Assembly (NCBI GenBank): GCA_903905325.1 | Contig: CAIVGA010000049.1 | Span: forward strand, 1 to 21,035 | Direction: 5' to 3' | Source: an uncultured bacterium | Lineage (GTDB): Bacteria; Patescibacteriota; Minisyncoccia; Phycocordibacterales; PALSA-1337 | Length of the DNA: 21,035 nucleotides | Shown: piece by piece, positions 1 through 6,151 of the stretch | Position numbering within the stretch: the first letter of the stretch is position 1 | Layout of the letters: every line of letters starts with the position of its first letter | The notes under the pieces: model-generated | What the model was told of the DNA's origin: nothing | Database searches by the model: none | Seen by the model: only the letters and a program-made list of their open reading frames with translations | Program-made: the position numbers and the translations under genes

Positions 1-1638
1 ATTTGATAGTGTATTTACACGTATGAGACCTCCAAGTGAACCCGTACAAGTAAGGGATGATCCTGTGGTATATTGCTGGAATAAAACTGTAATCCCAGAC
101 AGGTTAAATGTCCCACTCTGGGTGAAACTGCCACCGATGGTCAAAATAGTGCCAGCATAAGTTATAACTCCAGATGCAGCGTTTGTGATATTCACTGGGT
201 ATGGAGAAGTAGATGTCCCAATAATCCATCCAAATCCATTGTTAATAATAGATCCATTGTTAATAATATTGTAGCCGCTATAAGTTCCATTATTATTGTT
301 AATAGTCCAGACACCAGAATTTACTATCATGGTACCATTGTTAGTAAATGTGTTAGCAGAACCATTTGTAGTCCAAATCGACGCCGTATTTACTATAACT
401 GAACAGCCCGATGACAAAGTAAAGTTGTTATAGCCACTTGGTTGATTTAGAAGTATCCCACCAGAAGCACCGAGTGACCCAGTACAAGCAAGAGAAGTGT
501 TGCCACCAACCGCATTGAATGTTACCACTCCAGTAGAAGAAAAACTGCCTCCAATGGTATTCATACTACCAGCCACAGATATACCAGCAGTCGATCCATT
601 GAATGTTCCACCAGCTTGAGAATAACCGGTCGTGCCAATGGTCACAGCAATACCAGAATTTTGGGTGATGGTACCAGTGTAGCCGGAGGTTATAGAGAGG
701 CCTGTAACACTAAGGGTTGTATTTATCGTAGCATTGTTTTTTGAATGGACCGTGACATTTGTATTTGTGTTACCTTGATATAGTGCCAAAATTTCAGCAC
801 CAGAAAGAGCGCGGCCGTAGACACGAACATCATCAATGGTTTCGACCAAAGAAGCTACTTCTGCTTGAAACTGTAAGGCGCTTGCATTAGAGATGGGGGC
901 GGTGAATGTTCCTAATGTATTAGTTGTTTTGAGACCTCCATCTACATATATACTATATCCACTAAATGCGGCCACTCCATTCCATTCACATACGACGTGA
1001 TGCCAAATACCATCATTAAATGTAGAGGTAGTCTTTATATTTCCATAATCATTACCGCAACCAAAGTAACCTCCAATATCATAATACAAACTGTACCCCA
1101 TGGCGTTACGTTGCACTATGCGCACATTTCCACCAGGTAAAACCGAAGACTTGAACCAGACAGATATCGTATAAGCTGAGGTTATGTTTAAAACTGCACT
1201 ATTGGGTACATTTACATATTGACTGACTCCACTCAAAGTTAATGCATTCGAATCACTGAATTGTATCGCCGATGGTACTGCCGATGTTGATACGGGTCCA
1301 CCAATCCACGTGCCACTATTCCCATTTCCCGAAGAATCTAAAGCCGGACTAGAAGTCTCATCAAGCTTCCAATACCCGACAGGACCAGCATTACTGATAA
1401 TTCCACCGTCGTTGACCCCATCGAAGATCGCTGTATCAGCATCTCCTGGTACTCCAGCACCCCCTGCACCGCCCGAATTTGTTGACCAATTATTTGTATC
1501 GCTAGTATTTGTTGTCGCCCCTTCACCAACCCAATAATAGTTCGCAGCAAAAGTTTTCTGTGAAAATGCGACAAAAGAAAAGGAAACAAATGCCGAGATG
1601 ACTAAAGTCTTTATTAAAATTTTCTGAAAAGATTTCAT
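1..1638 (-). CDS. Secreted LamG-domain surface protein (3' end outside window)
   Basis: An open frame starts at the ATG at 1638 and reads to the window edge without a stop, giving 546 codons; the C-terminus is missing. Residues 1-31 look like a signal peptide with a hydrophobic core and a cleavage site of the TFA-AN type. The mature protein begins YYWVGEGATTN, a style of start common in repetitive surface proteins. Residues ~88-285 form a LamG/concanavalin-like jellyroll: it opens with GYWKLDETSS and DSSGNGN and closes with DDVRVYGRALSGAEI, both typical of the family. After it come Gly/Ser/Thr/Asn-rich beta-repeat segments in which a TIGGSF...SLxCTGSLGG unit recurs at ~147-residue spacing. 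The gene lies 9 bp downstream of a pilin-like gene and is probably co-transcribed with it. LamG domains usually bind sugars or proteins, so adhesion is a reasonable inference. No Shine-Dalgarno sequence precedes the ATG. Confidence 0.85.
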   Translation of the reverse strand, partial: MKSFQKILIKTLVISAFVSFSFVAFSQKTFAANYYWVGEGATTNTSDTNNWSTNSGGAGGAGVPGDADTAIFDGVNDGGIISNAGPVGYWKLDETSSPALDSSGNGNSGTWIGGPVSTSAVPSAIQFSDSNALTLSGVSQYVNVPNSAVLNITSAYTISVWFKSSVLPGGNVRIVQRNAMGYSLYYDIGGYFGCGNDYGNIKTTSTFNDGIWHHVVCEWNGVAAFSGYSIYVDGGLKTTNTLGTFTAPISNASALQFQAEVASLVETIDDVRVYGRALSGAEILALYQGNTNTNVTVHSKNNATINTTLSVTGLSITSGYTGTITQNSGIAVTIGTTGYSQAGGTFNGSTAGISVAGSMNTIGGSFSSTGVVTFNAVGGNTSLACTGSLGASGGILLNQPSGYNNFTLSSGCSVIVNTASIWTTNGSANTFTNNGTMIVNSGVWTINNNNGTYSGYNIINNGSIINNGFGWIIGTSTSPYPVNITNAASGVITYAGTILTIGGSFTQSGTFNLSGITVLFQQYTTGSSLTCTGSLGGLIRVNTLSN

Positions 1639-1647
1639 GGCGGCGTT

Positions 1648-1872
1648 TTAATTCACTCCCTGCGAACTTTGCACTGCTTCTAAAACTTTATTTTCAATAA
1701 AGCGTCCATTGTCGTTAACTTCTTGCCAAGCTTGGATCTTGCTACTACTATTCACACCATTAAAAATGAAGCCTGAAAGAAAGAAAAGGATGATACCTAA
1801 TATGGCCACATAGATAATTATTTCGATTAGTGTAAAACCTCTATTAATTTGTGATGATAGGGCTCTATTCAT
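1648..1872 (-). CDS. Short type IV pilin/pseudopilin-like protein
   Basis: A 74-residue protein is read from the ATG at 1872. An upstream in-frame ATG at 1920 is less likely because a TATAAT box lies between the two. The start MNRALSSQINRGFTLIEII has the class III prepilin signal: a short basic leader, a G/F cleavage site, Glu at +5 and a ~20-residue hydrophobic helix that anchors and assembles the subunit. Past the helix only ~40 residues remain, far fewer than in a major pilin, so this is probably a minor pseudopilin or a truncated one. The following LamG gene could supply the globular part as a partner. Processing would need a prepilin peptidase encoded elsewhere. The prepilin motif is clear; the exact role is not. 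Confidence 0.8.
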   Translation of the reverse strand: MNRALSSQINRGFTLIEIIIYVAILGIILFFLSGFIFNGVNSSSKIQAWQEVNDNGRFIENKVLEAVQSSQGVN

Positions 1873-1878
1873 TGATAT

Positions 1879-1907
1879 ATTATAACAGTTCCAAATCTGT
1901 TTGTGAT
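1879..1907 (-). promoter_or_regulatory. Promoter of pilin-LamG operon, leaderless type
   Basis: On the minus strand a perfect TATAAT (1884 to 1879) lies 6 bp before the ATG at 1872. ATCACA (1907 to 1902, 4 of 6 to the -35 consensus) is 17 bp further upstream. With normal spacing transcription would start at or within a base or two of the ATG, giving a leaderless mRNA. Confidence 0.55.
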
Positions 1908-1934
1908 GAAAAATGCGCACACTTTTGGGGATAA

Positions 1935-1957
1935 ATAATTTTCAAAATGAAAATTAT
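1935..1957. repeat. AT-rich inverted repeat in intergenic region
   Basis: ATAATTTTCA (1935-1944) and TGAAAATTAT (1948-1957) are perfect 10-bp arms around a 3-base AAA loop. A run of six Ts follows on the plus strand, so it resembles a weak plus-strand terminator, but no plus-strand gene lies upstream. It may instead be a protein-binding site above the pilin promoter. The rest of 1873-2135 is AT-rich and shows no convincing gene. Confidence 0.4.
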
Positions 1958-2135
1958 ATTTTTTATTAATCAACAGCAATATCGTGTTTGTTCAACCAGA
2001 AACATAGGCAAAATTTTTAGCCTTTTAATTGATCATAATTTCAGCAACCCCGTGATTAGAAATCGCTCGTTCCTATTACAAAAAATGGTTGATTACATAA
2101 CCAGGCAAACAATTACTCGTTAACCTAAAACCTAT

Positions 2136-2185
2136 ATAAACCTTAATAAATTGTGAATAACTTATATATCTTTATTAAGGTTTAT
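2136..2185. promoter_or_regulatory. 15-bp inverted repeat, probable operator of the HTH gene
   Basis: ATAAACCTTAATAAA (2136-2150) is repeated in inverted form as TTTATTAAGGTTTAT (2171-2185), perfectly, with a 20-bp spacer; the arm centres are 35 bp apart. The right arm ends 5 bp before the TATAAT box of the HTH gene. Two further partial copies (TAACCTA at 2121 and AAACCTA at 2128) stand just upstream as direct repeats. The placement fits an operator for autoregulation by the adjacent MerR-like protein. This is an inference from position only. Confidence 0.5.
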
Positions 2186-2190
2186 TAATG

Positions 2191-2196
2191 TATAAT
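2191..2196 (+). promoter_or_regulatory. -10 box of the HTH gene
   Basis: A perfect TATAAT stands 7 bp before the ATG at 2204, again implying a leaderless or nearly leaderless transcript. No convincing -35 hexamer is seen at 16-18 bp upstream; that space is taken by the inverted repeat at 2136-2185, so activator dependence is possible. Confidence 0.5.
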
Positions 2197-2203
2197 AACG
2201 GTC

Positions 2204-2458
2204 ATGGAGAGCTCACCCAAAAATCTATTGTCGATCAAAGAAGCCGCAGACATTCTAGGTGTCAGTGCTTTGACACTACGTAATTGGGATAACAACGGTA
2301 AGCTTGAAGCTACTCGCCACCCTCTCAATAACTACCGTGTTTATCGTCGTGAAGTGATAGAAAACCTCATGAAAGATATGGCCACAAACAAGGAAAAGCG
2401 TCCTAGACAAAATAGAAATACTCCACGTAAACTCACAATAAAGCATTTGATACCGTAA
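2204..2458 (+). CDS. Small MerR/excisionase-like helix-turn-helix protein
   Basis: This 84-residue protein is almost wholly one DNA-binding domain. Residues ~9-56 carry the MerR-like winged helix-turn-helix: SIKEAADILGVSALTLRNW is the helix-turn-helix, followed by the wing (residues ~33-46, ending NNYRVYRREVI) and a further helix. Residues ~60-84 are basic and probably disordered. There is no effector-binding or long dimerisation helix as in full MerR regulators, so it resembles the stand-alone HTH units of excisionases or of IS607-type resolvase N-termini. No recombinase is nearby. Its promoter region carries a 15-bp inverted repeat, suggesting self-regulation. It converges on the PemK-like gene, 123 bp away. 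The fold assignment is solid; its targets are unknown. Confidence 0.8.
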   Translation: MESSPKNLLSIKEAADILGVSALTLRNWDNNGKLEATRHPLNNYRVYRREVIENLMKDMATNKEKRPRQNRNTPRKLTIKHLIP

Positions 2459-2489
2459 TTATCCACACTTAGCGCGATTTAATTTTCGT

Positions 2490-2517
2490 TTGACAGATAA
2501 AAGTGGGATGATAATAT
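2490..2517 (+). promoter_or_regulatory. Possible orphan promoter between HTH and PemK genes
   Basis: A perfect TTGACA (2490-2495) is followed after 16 bp by TAATAT (2512-2517, 4 of 6). No open frame lies downstream on this strand. A transcript from ~2524 would contain a C(UUCG)G tetraloop hairpin (2530-2540), a 7-bp hairpin (TCTGAGA 2545-2551 with TCTCAGA 2555-2561) and then the large dyad at 2573-2610, antisense to the end of the PemK-like gene. This could be a small RNA, but it is a weak call. Confidence 0.3.
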
Positions 2518-2572
2518 GTAGTAACAAATGGCCTTCGGGCTCCGTCTGAGACTATCTCAGATATGATAATGA

Positions 2573-2610
2573 GAAAAGCTGTTATGGAAACATTTCCCTA
2601 ACAGCTTTTC
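2573..2610 (-). terminator. Strong dyad at the 3' end of the PemK-like gene
   Basis: GAAAAGCTGTTA (2573-2584) pairs perfectly with TAACAGCTTTTC (2599-2610). Inside it GGAAA pairs with TTTCC, so 17 of 18 positions pair around a tiny loop. The stop codon of the minus-strand gene lies within the stem. On that strand the 3' arm ends CTTTTCTC, a poor U-tract. It is most likely an intrinsic terminator or mRNA 3'-end stabiliser, possibly working in both directions. Confidence 0.5.
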
Positions 2611-2983
2611 TAATCTCTGAAAAATCTTTCTTGGAACAAGTACCAATTTTCATATTTAATCTTTTTCCATCAAAAAATCGTATTTGAGATATTAGTGCTA
2701 CGTTTTCTGGATTATCAATGCCAAAATTGAATCGATAACGAAATCTACTATTTTCAATTGATGTTGATAACGGAACTCCAATAAAAGCAAACTGATTAAA
2801 TTTTCGCAGAATCAAAACAGGCCGCTCAAACCATGAGTCTTTGCCATCTTGTTCATATCCAACATTTAGACCAATTTTACACCACCATATCTGACGTTCA
2901 CGAAAATATACCTGTGATGCATCTAGTTTATGAAGAACTTTTTTTCTGTCATTCCAATTATTATAATCTGCTTCTTTTTTCAT
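2582..2983 (-). CDS. PemK/MazF-like toxin-family protein
   Basis: A 133-residue protein. From residue ~28 it follows the PemK/MazF fold: ERQIWWCKIGLNVGYEQDGK (first strands, as in the EIWW...NVGFEQ type), FERPVLILRKFN, then FIGVPLSTS and, near the end, ALISQIRFFDGKRL with MKIGTCSKKDFSEI. Known members are ribosome-independent or ribosome-associated mRNA endonucleases that act as type II toxins. The first ~25 residues (NNWNDRKKVLHKL) are an extra N-terminal helix, seen as well in longer PemK-like proteins. No antitoxin gene lies directly upstream; the nearest small DNA-binding protein is the convergent HTH gene. It may be a solitary member, so toxicity is not established. A TATGAT box sits 6 bp before the ATG. 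Confidence 0.75.
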   Translation of the reverse strand: MKKEADYNNWNDRKKVLHKLDASQVYFRERQIWWCKIGLNVGYEQDGKDSWFERPVLILRKFNQFAFIGVPLSTSIENSRFRYRFNFGIDNPENVALISQIRFFDGKRLNMKIGTCSKKDFSEIRKAVREMFP

Positions 2984-2989
2984 GCCTCA

Positions 2990-2995
2990 ATCATA
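2990..2995 (-). promoter_or_regulatory. -10 box of PemK-like gene, leaderless type
   Basis: TATGAT (5 of 6 to consensus) on the minus strand is separated from the ATG at 2983 by exactly 6 bp. No good -35 hexamer is seen. The spacing matches that of seven other genes in the window. Confidence 0.4.
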
Positions 2996-3070
2996 ACTTA
3001 GACAAATGAAGAACCCGTGAATTTTTTATAAAGAAACATGGGAGAAATTATGACGAAATGGTGAAGAAGT

Positions 3071-3198
3071 ACACTATCTCAAAATATCAATTTACTCTAA
3101 GTGGGAATGATTCGCAAATTCGTGTCAAAATAGCCTTATTCCTGCGTCGACAAATGGGAATGATTCCCATTTGCAGAAAAACGTGTTTTCGAGAGTGT
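3071..3198 (+). repeat. Structured repeat element, copy A
   Basis: This non-coding element fills most of the gap between mrdA and the PemK-like gene. A second copy, inverted, is at 14054-14182; by eye they match at about 83% without gaps, best in 3096-3172. Copy A holds box 1, GTGGGAATGATTCGCAAA (3101-3118), and box 2, a perfect palindrome of 10 bp each side of a central G (centre 3162, core GGGAATGATTCCC). The box centres (3109 and 3162) are 53 bp apart. The inner end carries TTTTCGAGA. No U-tract follows the palindrome in either direction, so it is not a plain intrinsic terminator. Confidence 0.8.
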
Positions 3199-3215
3199 GT
3201 GTCCTCCTAGACCAA

Positions 3216-4994
3216 TTAATTTGTCGAGAAATACTCCGGCGTATTGTTATGCATCCAATCCAATTGTTGTCTCATTGCCGCGGCTGCACCGATCAAATTG
3301 TGAACGGAACCTTTTTCGAGAGTCACTGCAAAAGCATATTTTGGATTTTCGTATGGCCAAAAGCCTGTGATCCAAGAGTTAACCTTATCTTTACTAACAC
3401 CCAGCTCGGCTGTACCAGACTTACCAGCTAAGTGTGCAAAAGGAACGTTCAAAGCCACACTAGTACCTTGCATAGTTCCAAGCCTCATTCCCTCTCGTAC
3501 AATTTGAAAATTCTTTTGTGGTAAGTCGATGATTTTTTGGATATTTGGCGCACTACTAGTCGCACTACTAGTCGTACTACTAGTCGCACTACTAGCATCC
3601 GATTTCATTATCGTTGGCACAAGCAAAATCCCACTATTGGCTATAGAAGCAACTGCGCGCACGACCTGCACTGGTGTCACCTGAAAACCATACTGACCAA
3701 TCGAGGTGTGATAGGTATCCCCCAAGAACCAATCCTCTCCGAATGTCGCTTTTTTCCAAGCTGGTGTAGGAATCGTACCTGGTCTAGTTCCAGTGAAAAA
3801 TGAAGCTGGAATAGCCGAACCAAAACCAAACATACTCAAATATTTGTCTATATTAGCAATACCCAAACCTTTTTGATCCTTATATCCTCCCCCAACAATA
3901 TAAAAATAGGCATCAGATGACATAGCGATAGCGTGTCGCAGATCGAGTGCACCGAGATTTTTCCAGTCACGAAACACTGTCGACTTAGTAGAATCATACG
4001 GATTTGGAAGTGAAATAGAACCAGTCGTCACTATCACCGTTGATGGGTCAATCACACCTTCTGTAAGAACACCCATGGCCATGTAAGGCTTTACAATAGA
4101 ACCTGGTGTATACAAACCATCGACTGCGCGATCTAGGAATGGCAAATTCACATTATCATTCACATATGCATTGACGGCTTTGGAATCACTTTTATCCGAC
4201 ATAACTTGTGGGCTATATTCTGGATAACTAGTCATTGCAATAACTTCGCCAGAATGAACATCCATAATAACCCCCGCTCCACCAGCGAAACCAACCCTGG
4301 TCGCAATGTCCTCCAAGTTGTGATAAAGAGCCGACTGAACACGACTATCTATTGATAAAGTAATATTTTCTCCTTGCACTGGCGGTTTGATGACGTTTTG
4401 CGAAACTACATGTCCGTGAGCATCAACTTCTATGAGGCGTGAACCATTATCACCTTGTAGTTGTGCATTATAATATTTCTCCACTCCATCTACACCTTGA
4501 AAATCTTCTTGATAATAAAATCCGTTACTATCTTTCGAAGGATACTGAACATAACCAAGAACATGTGCAAGACCAGTAGAAGAAGCGTACTCTCTTTTTG
4601 CAACAGGATCTTCGGTAAAAATAGAACTAGAAGTGGCAGAAGAAGTGGCGGTCAGATTAGACGATGGCGCATTCCAGGCGAGAGCGATACCATTTCTGTC
4701 ATATATAACTCCCCTACCAGCGAAAATAGGCACTGGACGCAGTAAATTATTTTGACTACGTGTCATATAACTATTGCCATTTACTACTTGCATATTCCAA
4801 GCCTGAAAAAGATATACAGCAAATATTATTACCGCACTCCCAACCAAAAAATATAAAGTTGATCGAGATATCGGCTTCTCCAAACGACCTTCCATTTGAT
4901 CGGTATTGAAGGATGAAATGTTGGTTGAATCAATCAAAATCTCATCTGGTGCGATTTCTCTCTTTCCACGTTTTTTCCCACTTTTGAGTCCCAT
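3216..4994 (-). CDS. mrdA: Peptidoglycan D,D-transpeptidase PBP2
   Basis: A 592-residue class B penicillin-binding protein that cross-links peptidoglycan during lateral wall growth. A cytoplasmic tail of ~42 residues is followed by one membrane helix (STLYFLVGSAVIIFAVYLF, ~44-62). The dimerisation/pedestal domain contains RGVIYDRNGIALAWN. The transpeptidase domain has the three active-site motifs: SIVK with the acylated Ser at ~299, SSD at ~359-361 (the PBP2 form of SxN) and KSGT with Lys at ~525. It is the last gene of mreB-mreC-mreD-mrdA and starts 18 bp after mreD, so it probably shares that transcript and works with the MreBCD scaffold. Residues ~467-482 form a Ser/Thr/Ala-rich insertion from a 12-bp tandem repeat. 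A second Thr/Ser/Ala-rich stretch lies in the N-terminal domain. No Shine-Dalgarno sequence is seen. Confidence 0.95.
   Translation of the reverse strand: MGLKSGKKRGKREIAPDEILIDSTNISSFNTDQMEGRLEKPISRSTLYFLVGSAVIIFAVYLFQAWNMQVVNGNSYMTRSQNNLLRPVPIFAGRGVIYDRNGIALAWNAPSSNLTATSSATSSSIFTEDPVAKREYASSTGLAHVLGYVQYPSKDSNGFYYQEDFQGVDGVEKYYNAQLQGDNGSRLIEVDAHGHVVSQNVIKPPVQGENITLSIDSRVQSALYHNLEDIATRVGFAGGAGVIMDVHSGEVIAMTSYPEYSPQVMSDKSDSKAVNAYVNDNVNLPFLDRAVDGLYTPGSIVKPYMAMGVLTEGVIDPSTVIVTTGSISLPNPYDSTKSTVFRDWKNLGALDLRHAIAMSSDAYFYIVGGGYKDQKGLGIANIDKYLSMFGFGSAIPASFFTGTRPGTIPTPAWKKATFGEDWFLGDTYHTSIGQYGFQVTPVQVVRAVASIANSGILLVPTIMKSDASSATSSTTSSATSSAPNIQKIIDLPQKNFQIVREGMRLGTMQGTSVALNVPFAHLAGKSGTAELGVSKDKVNSWITGFWPYENPKYAFAVTLEKGSVHNLIGAAAAMRQQLDWMHNNTPEYFSTN
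3549..3596. repeat. Four tandem 12-bp repeats inside mrdA
   Basis: CGCACTACTAGT occurs four times in a row (3549, 3561, 3573 and 3585) with a single base change in the third unit and one in the fourth. On the coding strand it encodes a run of Ser, Ala and Thr in a loop of the transpeptidase domain ahead of the KSGT motif. The unit is a multiple of three, so copy-number change would keep the frame. Confidence 0.9.
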
Positions 4995-5012
4995 TTATTA
5001 AGTTTACCACGG

Positions 5013-5285
5013 TCAGGCTGACTTGCGCACTAATTTTTTTAAAAAGAAAGCTGCTATATAAAGTATTATTCCGATTATTGTTCCATAATATCCATGTATT
5101 CCCATTCTTGGAACCATGCCAAAAAGTGCATCATATCCGATTCCTGCAATGATAATTTCATAAAATTGCTCGTATTTCCATAGCCCTATCGCACCGAAAA
5201 TTATTACCAAAAACCAAAATCCTTGAATTAGTGACCACACTATCAATAGATCTATAATTATTCTCTGGATAAGTTTTGAACTCAT
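5013..5285 (-). CDS. mreD: Short MreD-like membrane protein
   Basis: A 90-residue hydrophobic protein between mreC and mrdA, the standard place for mreD. The chosen start at 5285 overlaps the mreC stop in an ATGA arrangement, which suggests translational coupling; an in-frame ATG at 5303 would give six more residues. Three or so membrane segments are visible: IIIDLLIVWSLIQGFWFLVI, a middle segment around GIGYDALFGM, and TIIGIILYIAAFFLKKL. The GYDALFGMVPRMGIHGY stretch resembles the conserved G.l.D.....lG..al motif of MreD. Typical MreD is ~160 residues with five or six helices, so this is about half size. Assignment rests mainly on position, topology and that motif. Confidence 0.75.
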   Translation of the reverse strand: MSSKLIQRIIIDLLIVWSLIQGFWFLVIIFGAIGLWKYEQFYEIIIAGIGYDALFGMVPRMGIHGYYGTIIGIILYIAAFFLKKLVRKSA

Positions 5286-6148
5286 ATATTTACCATAACC
5301 CATCTCAATCCATAAATACTAGCTGGTGGCGCAAACAATACCGTCTTAAATGAATTTGCTGGATCTGTTACCATTGCGCCAACAATTCCTACGACGATAT
5401 GATCTATAAATGGCATAATGACTAGATCACCAACTTGGACAAGCGCATCATGCGAAAGTTCTGCAGAATATTGTCCGCCTCCACGCCCGTGAGCTGTCGC
5501 AGTAATAGTTTGTCCACCGATCAAAACTTCAAATGAACTCGATGGCGATGACAATAATTCGACTTTGGATGTATTGGCGAGCACATCAGAGACGTGACCG
5601 ATGAGCACATTACCTGGCGCGTAGACATTATCACCTACGTTTACACCATAATCAGAACCAATATCTATAATTAACTCATCATAGGGTGCAAATGGAGGAT
5701 GTGCCAAGACAGCAGAGAGAACAGGCATGGCTGAGGGTGATTTAGTTTTCGTCGTTGGTTTCAAAAGAACTTTCGTAGAAGTTGCTGACAGTGTTGATGT
5801 TGCCGTAGTACTTGATGCAAAATTTATCGTCCTTCCCAACATGGCTTCAAGATCACTATTTTCTTTTTCAAGAATAGAGGTAGATTGCATACGTACAGTG
5901 AGATCTGTGAGTTGGCGTTTGAGATCTTCATTCTCGTTAAGTAATGATTCCGGACTTCGTAATGATCCGCTTTGAATAGAAAATTCCATTCTCCAAAATG
6001 GTCTAGCGATAGTTGTAAAAATACTAGGAATAAAATGTGGTGCGAATCGTACAATTATCAAGCACAAAATAATTACGGTGGCAAAAATACTGGCCAACAT
6101 TTTCTTATGTCTTCTTGCGGGCTGATTGTGGTTTACGAGGTAGGTCAT
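5282..6148 (-). CDS. mreC: Rod shape-determining protein MreC
   Basis: A 288-residue protein with one N-terminal membrane helix (ASIFATVIILCLIIVRFA, ~19-36), a coiled coil of ~65-105 (LLNENEDLKRQLTDLTVRMQ and LEKENSDLEAML), and a C-terminal beta-domain pair with the usual VGDNVYAPGNVLIGHVSDV and GVNVGD motifs. MreC bridges the cytoplasmic MreB filament and the periplasmic domain of PBP2 and activates the latter. A Thr/Ser/Ala-rich linker (SSTTATSTLSATS) separates the coiled coil from the beta domains; such linkers also occur in the PBP2 here. The gene starts 3 bp after the mreB stop and overlaps mreD by 4 bp, so the three are certainly one operon. Confidence 0.93.
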   Translation of the reverse strand: MTYLVNHNQPARRHKKMLASIFATVIILCLIIVRFAPHFIPSIFTTIARPFWRMEFSIQSGSLRSPESLLNENEDLKRQLTDLTVRMQSTSILEKENSDLEAMLGRTINFASSTTATSTLSATSTKVLLKPTTKTKSPSAMPVLSAVLAHPPFAPYDELIIDIGSDYGVNVGDNVYAPGNVLIGHVSDVLANTSKVELLSSPSSSFEVLIGGQTITATAHGRGGGQYSAELSHDALVQVGDLVIMPFIDHIVVGIVGAMVTDPANSFKTVLFAPPASIYGLRWVMVNI

Positions 6149-6151
6149 TTT

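Noticed and set aside
2551..2564. A third partial copy of the ~129-bp element
   Set aside because: Only ACTATCTCA plus ATAT is shared with the outer edge of copy A; no box with GAATGATTC follows, so chance is enough.
3140..3180. The palindrome after mrdA as an ordinary intrinsic terminator
   Set aside because: No U-tract follows on either strand, and the same element occurs upstream of murA, where a terminator for this block would make no sense.
3549..3596. A CRISPR array
   Set aside because: The four units are 12 bp long, contiguous without spacers and in frame within mrdA.
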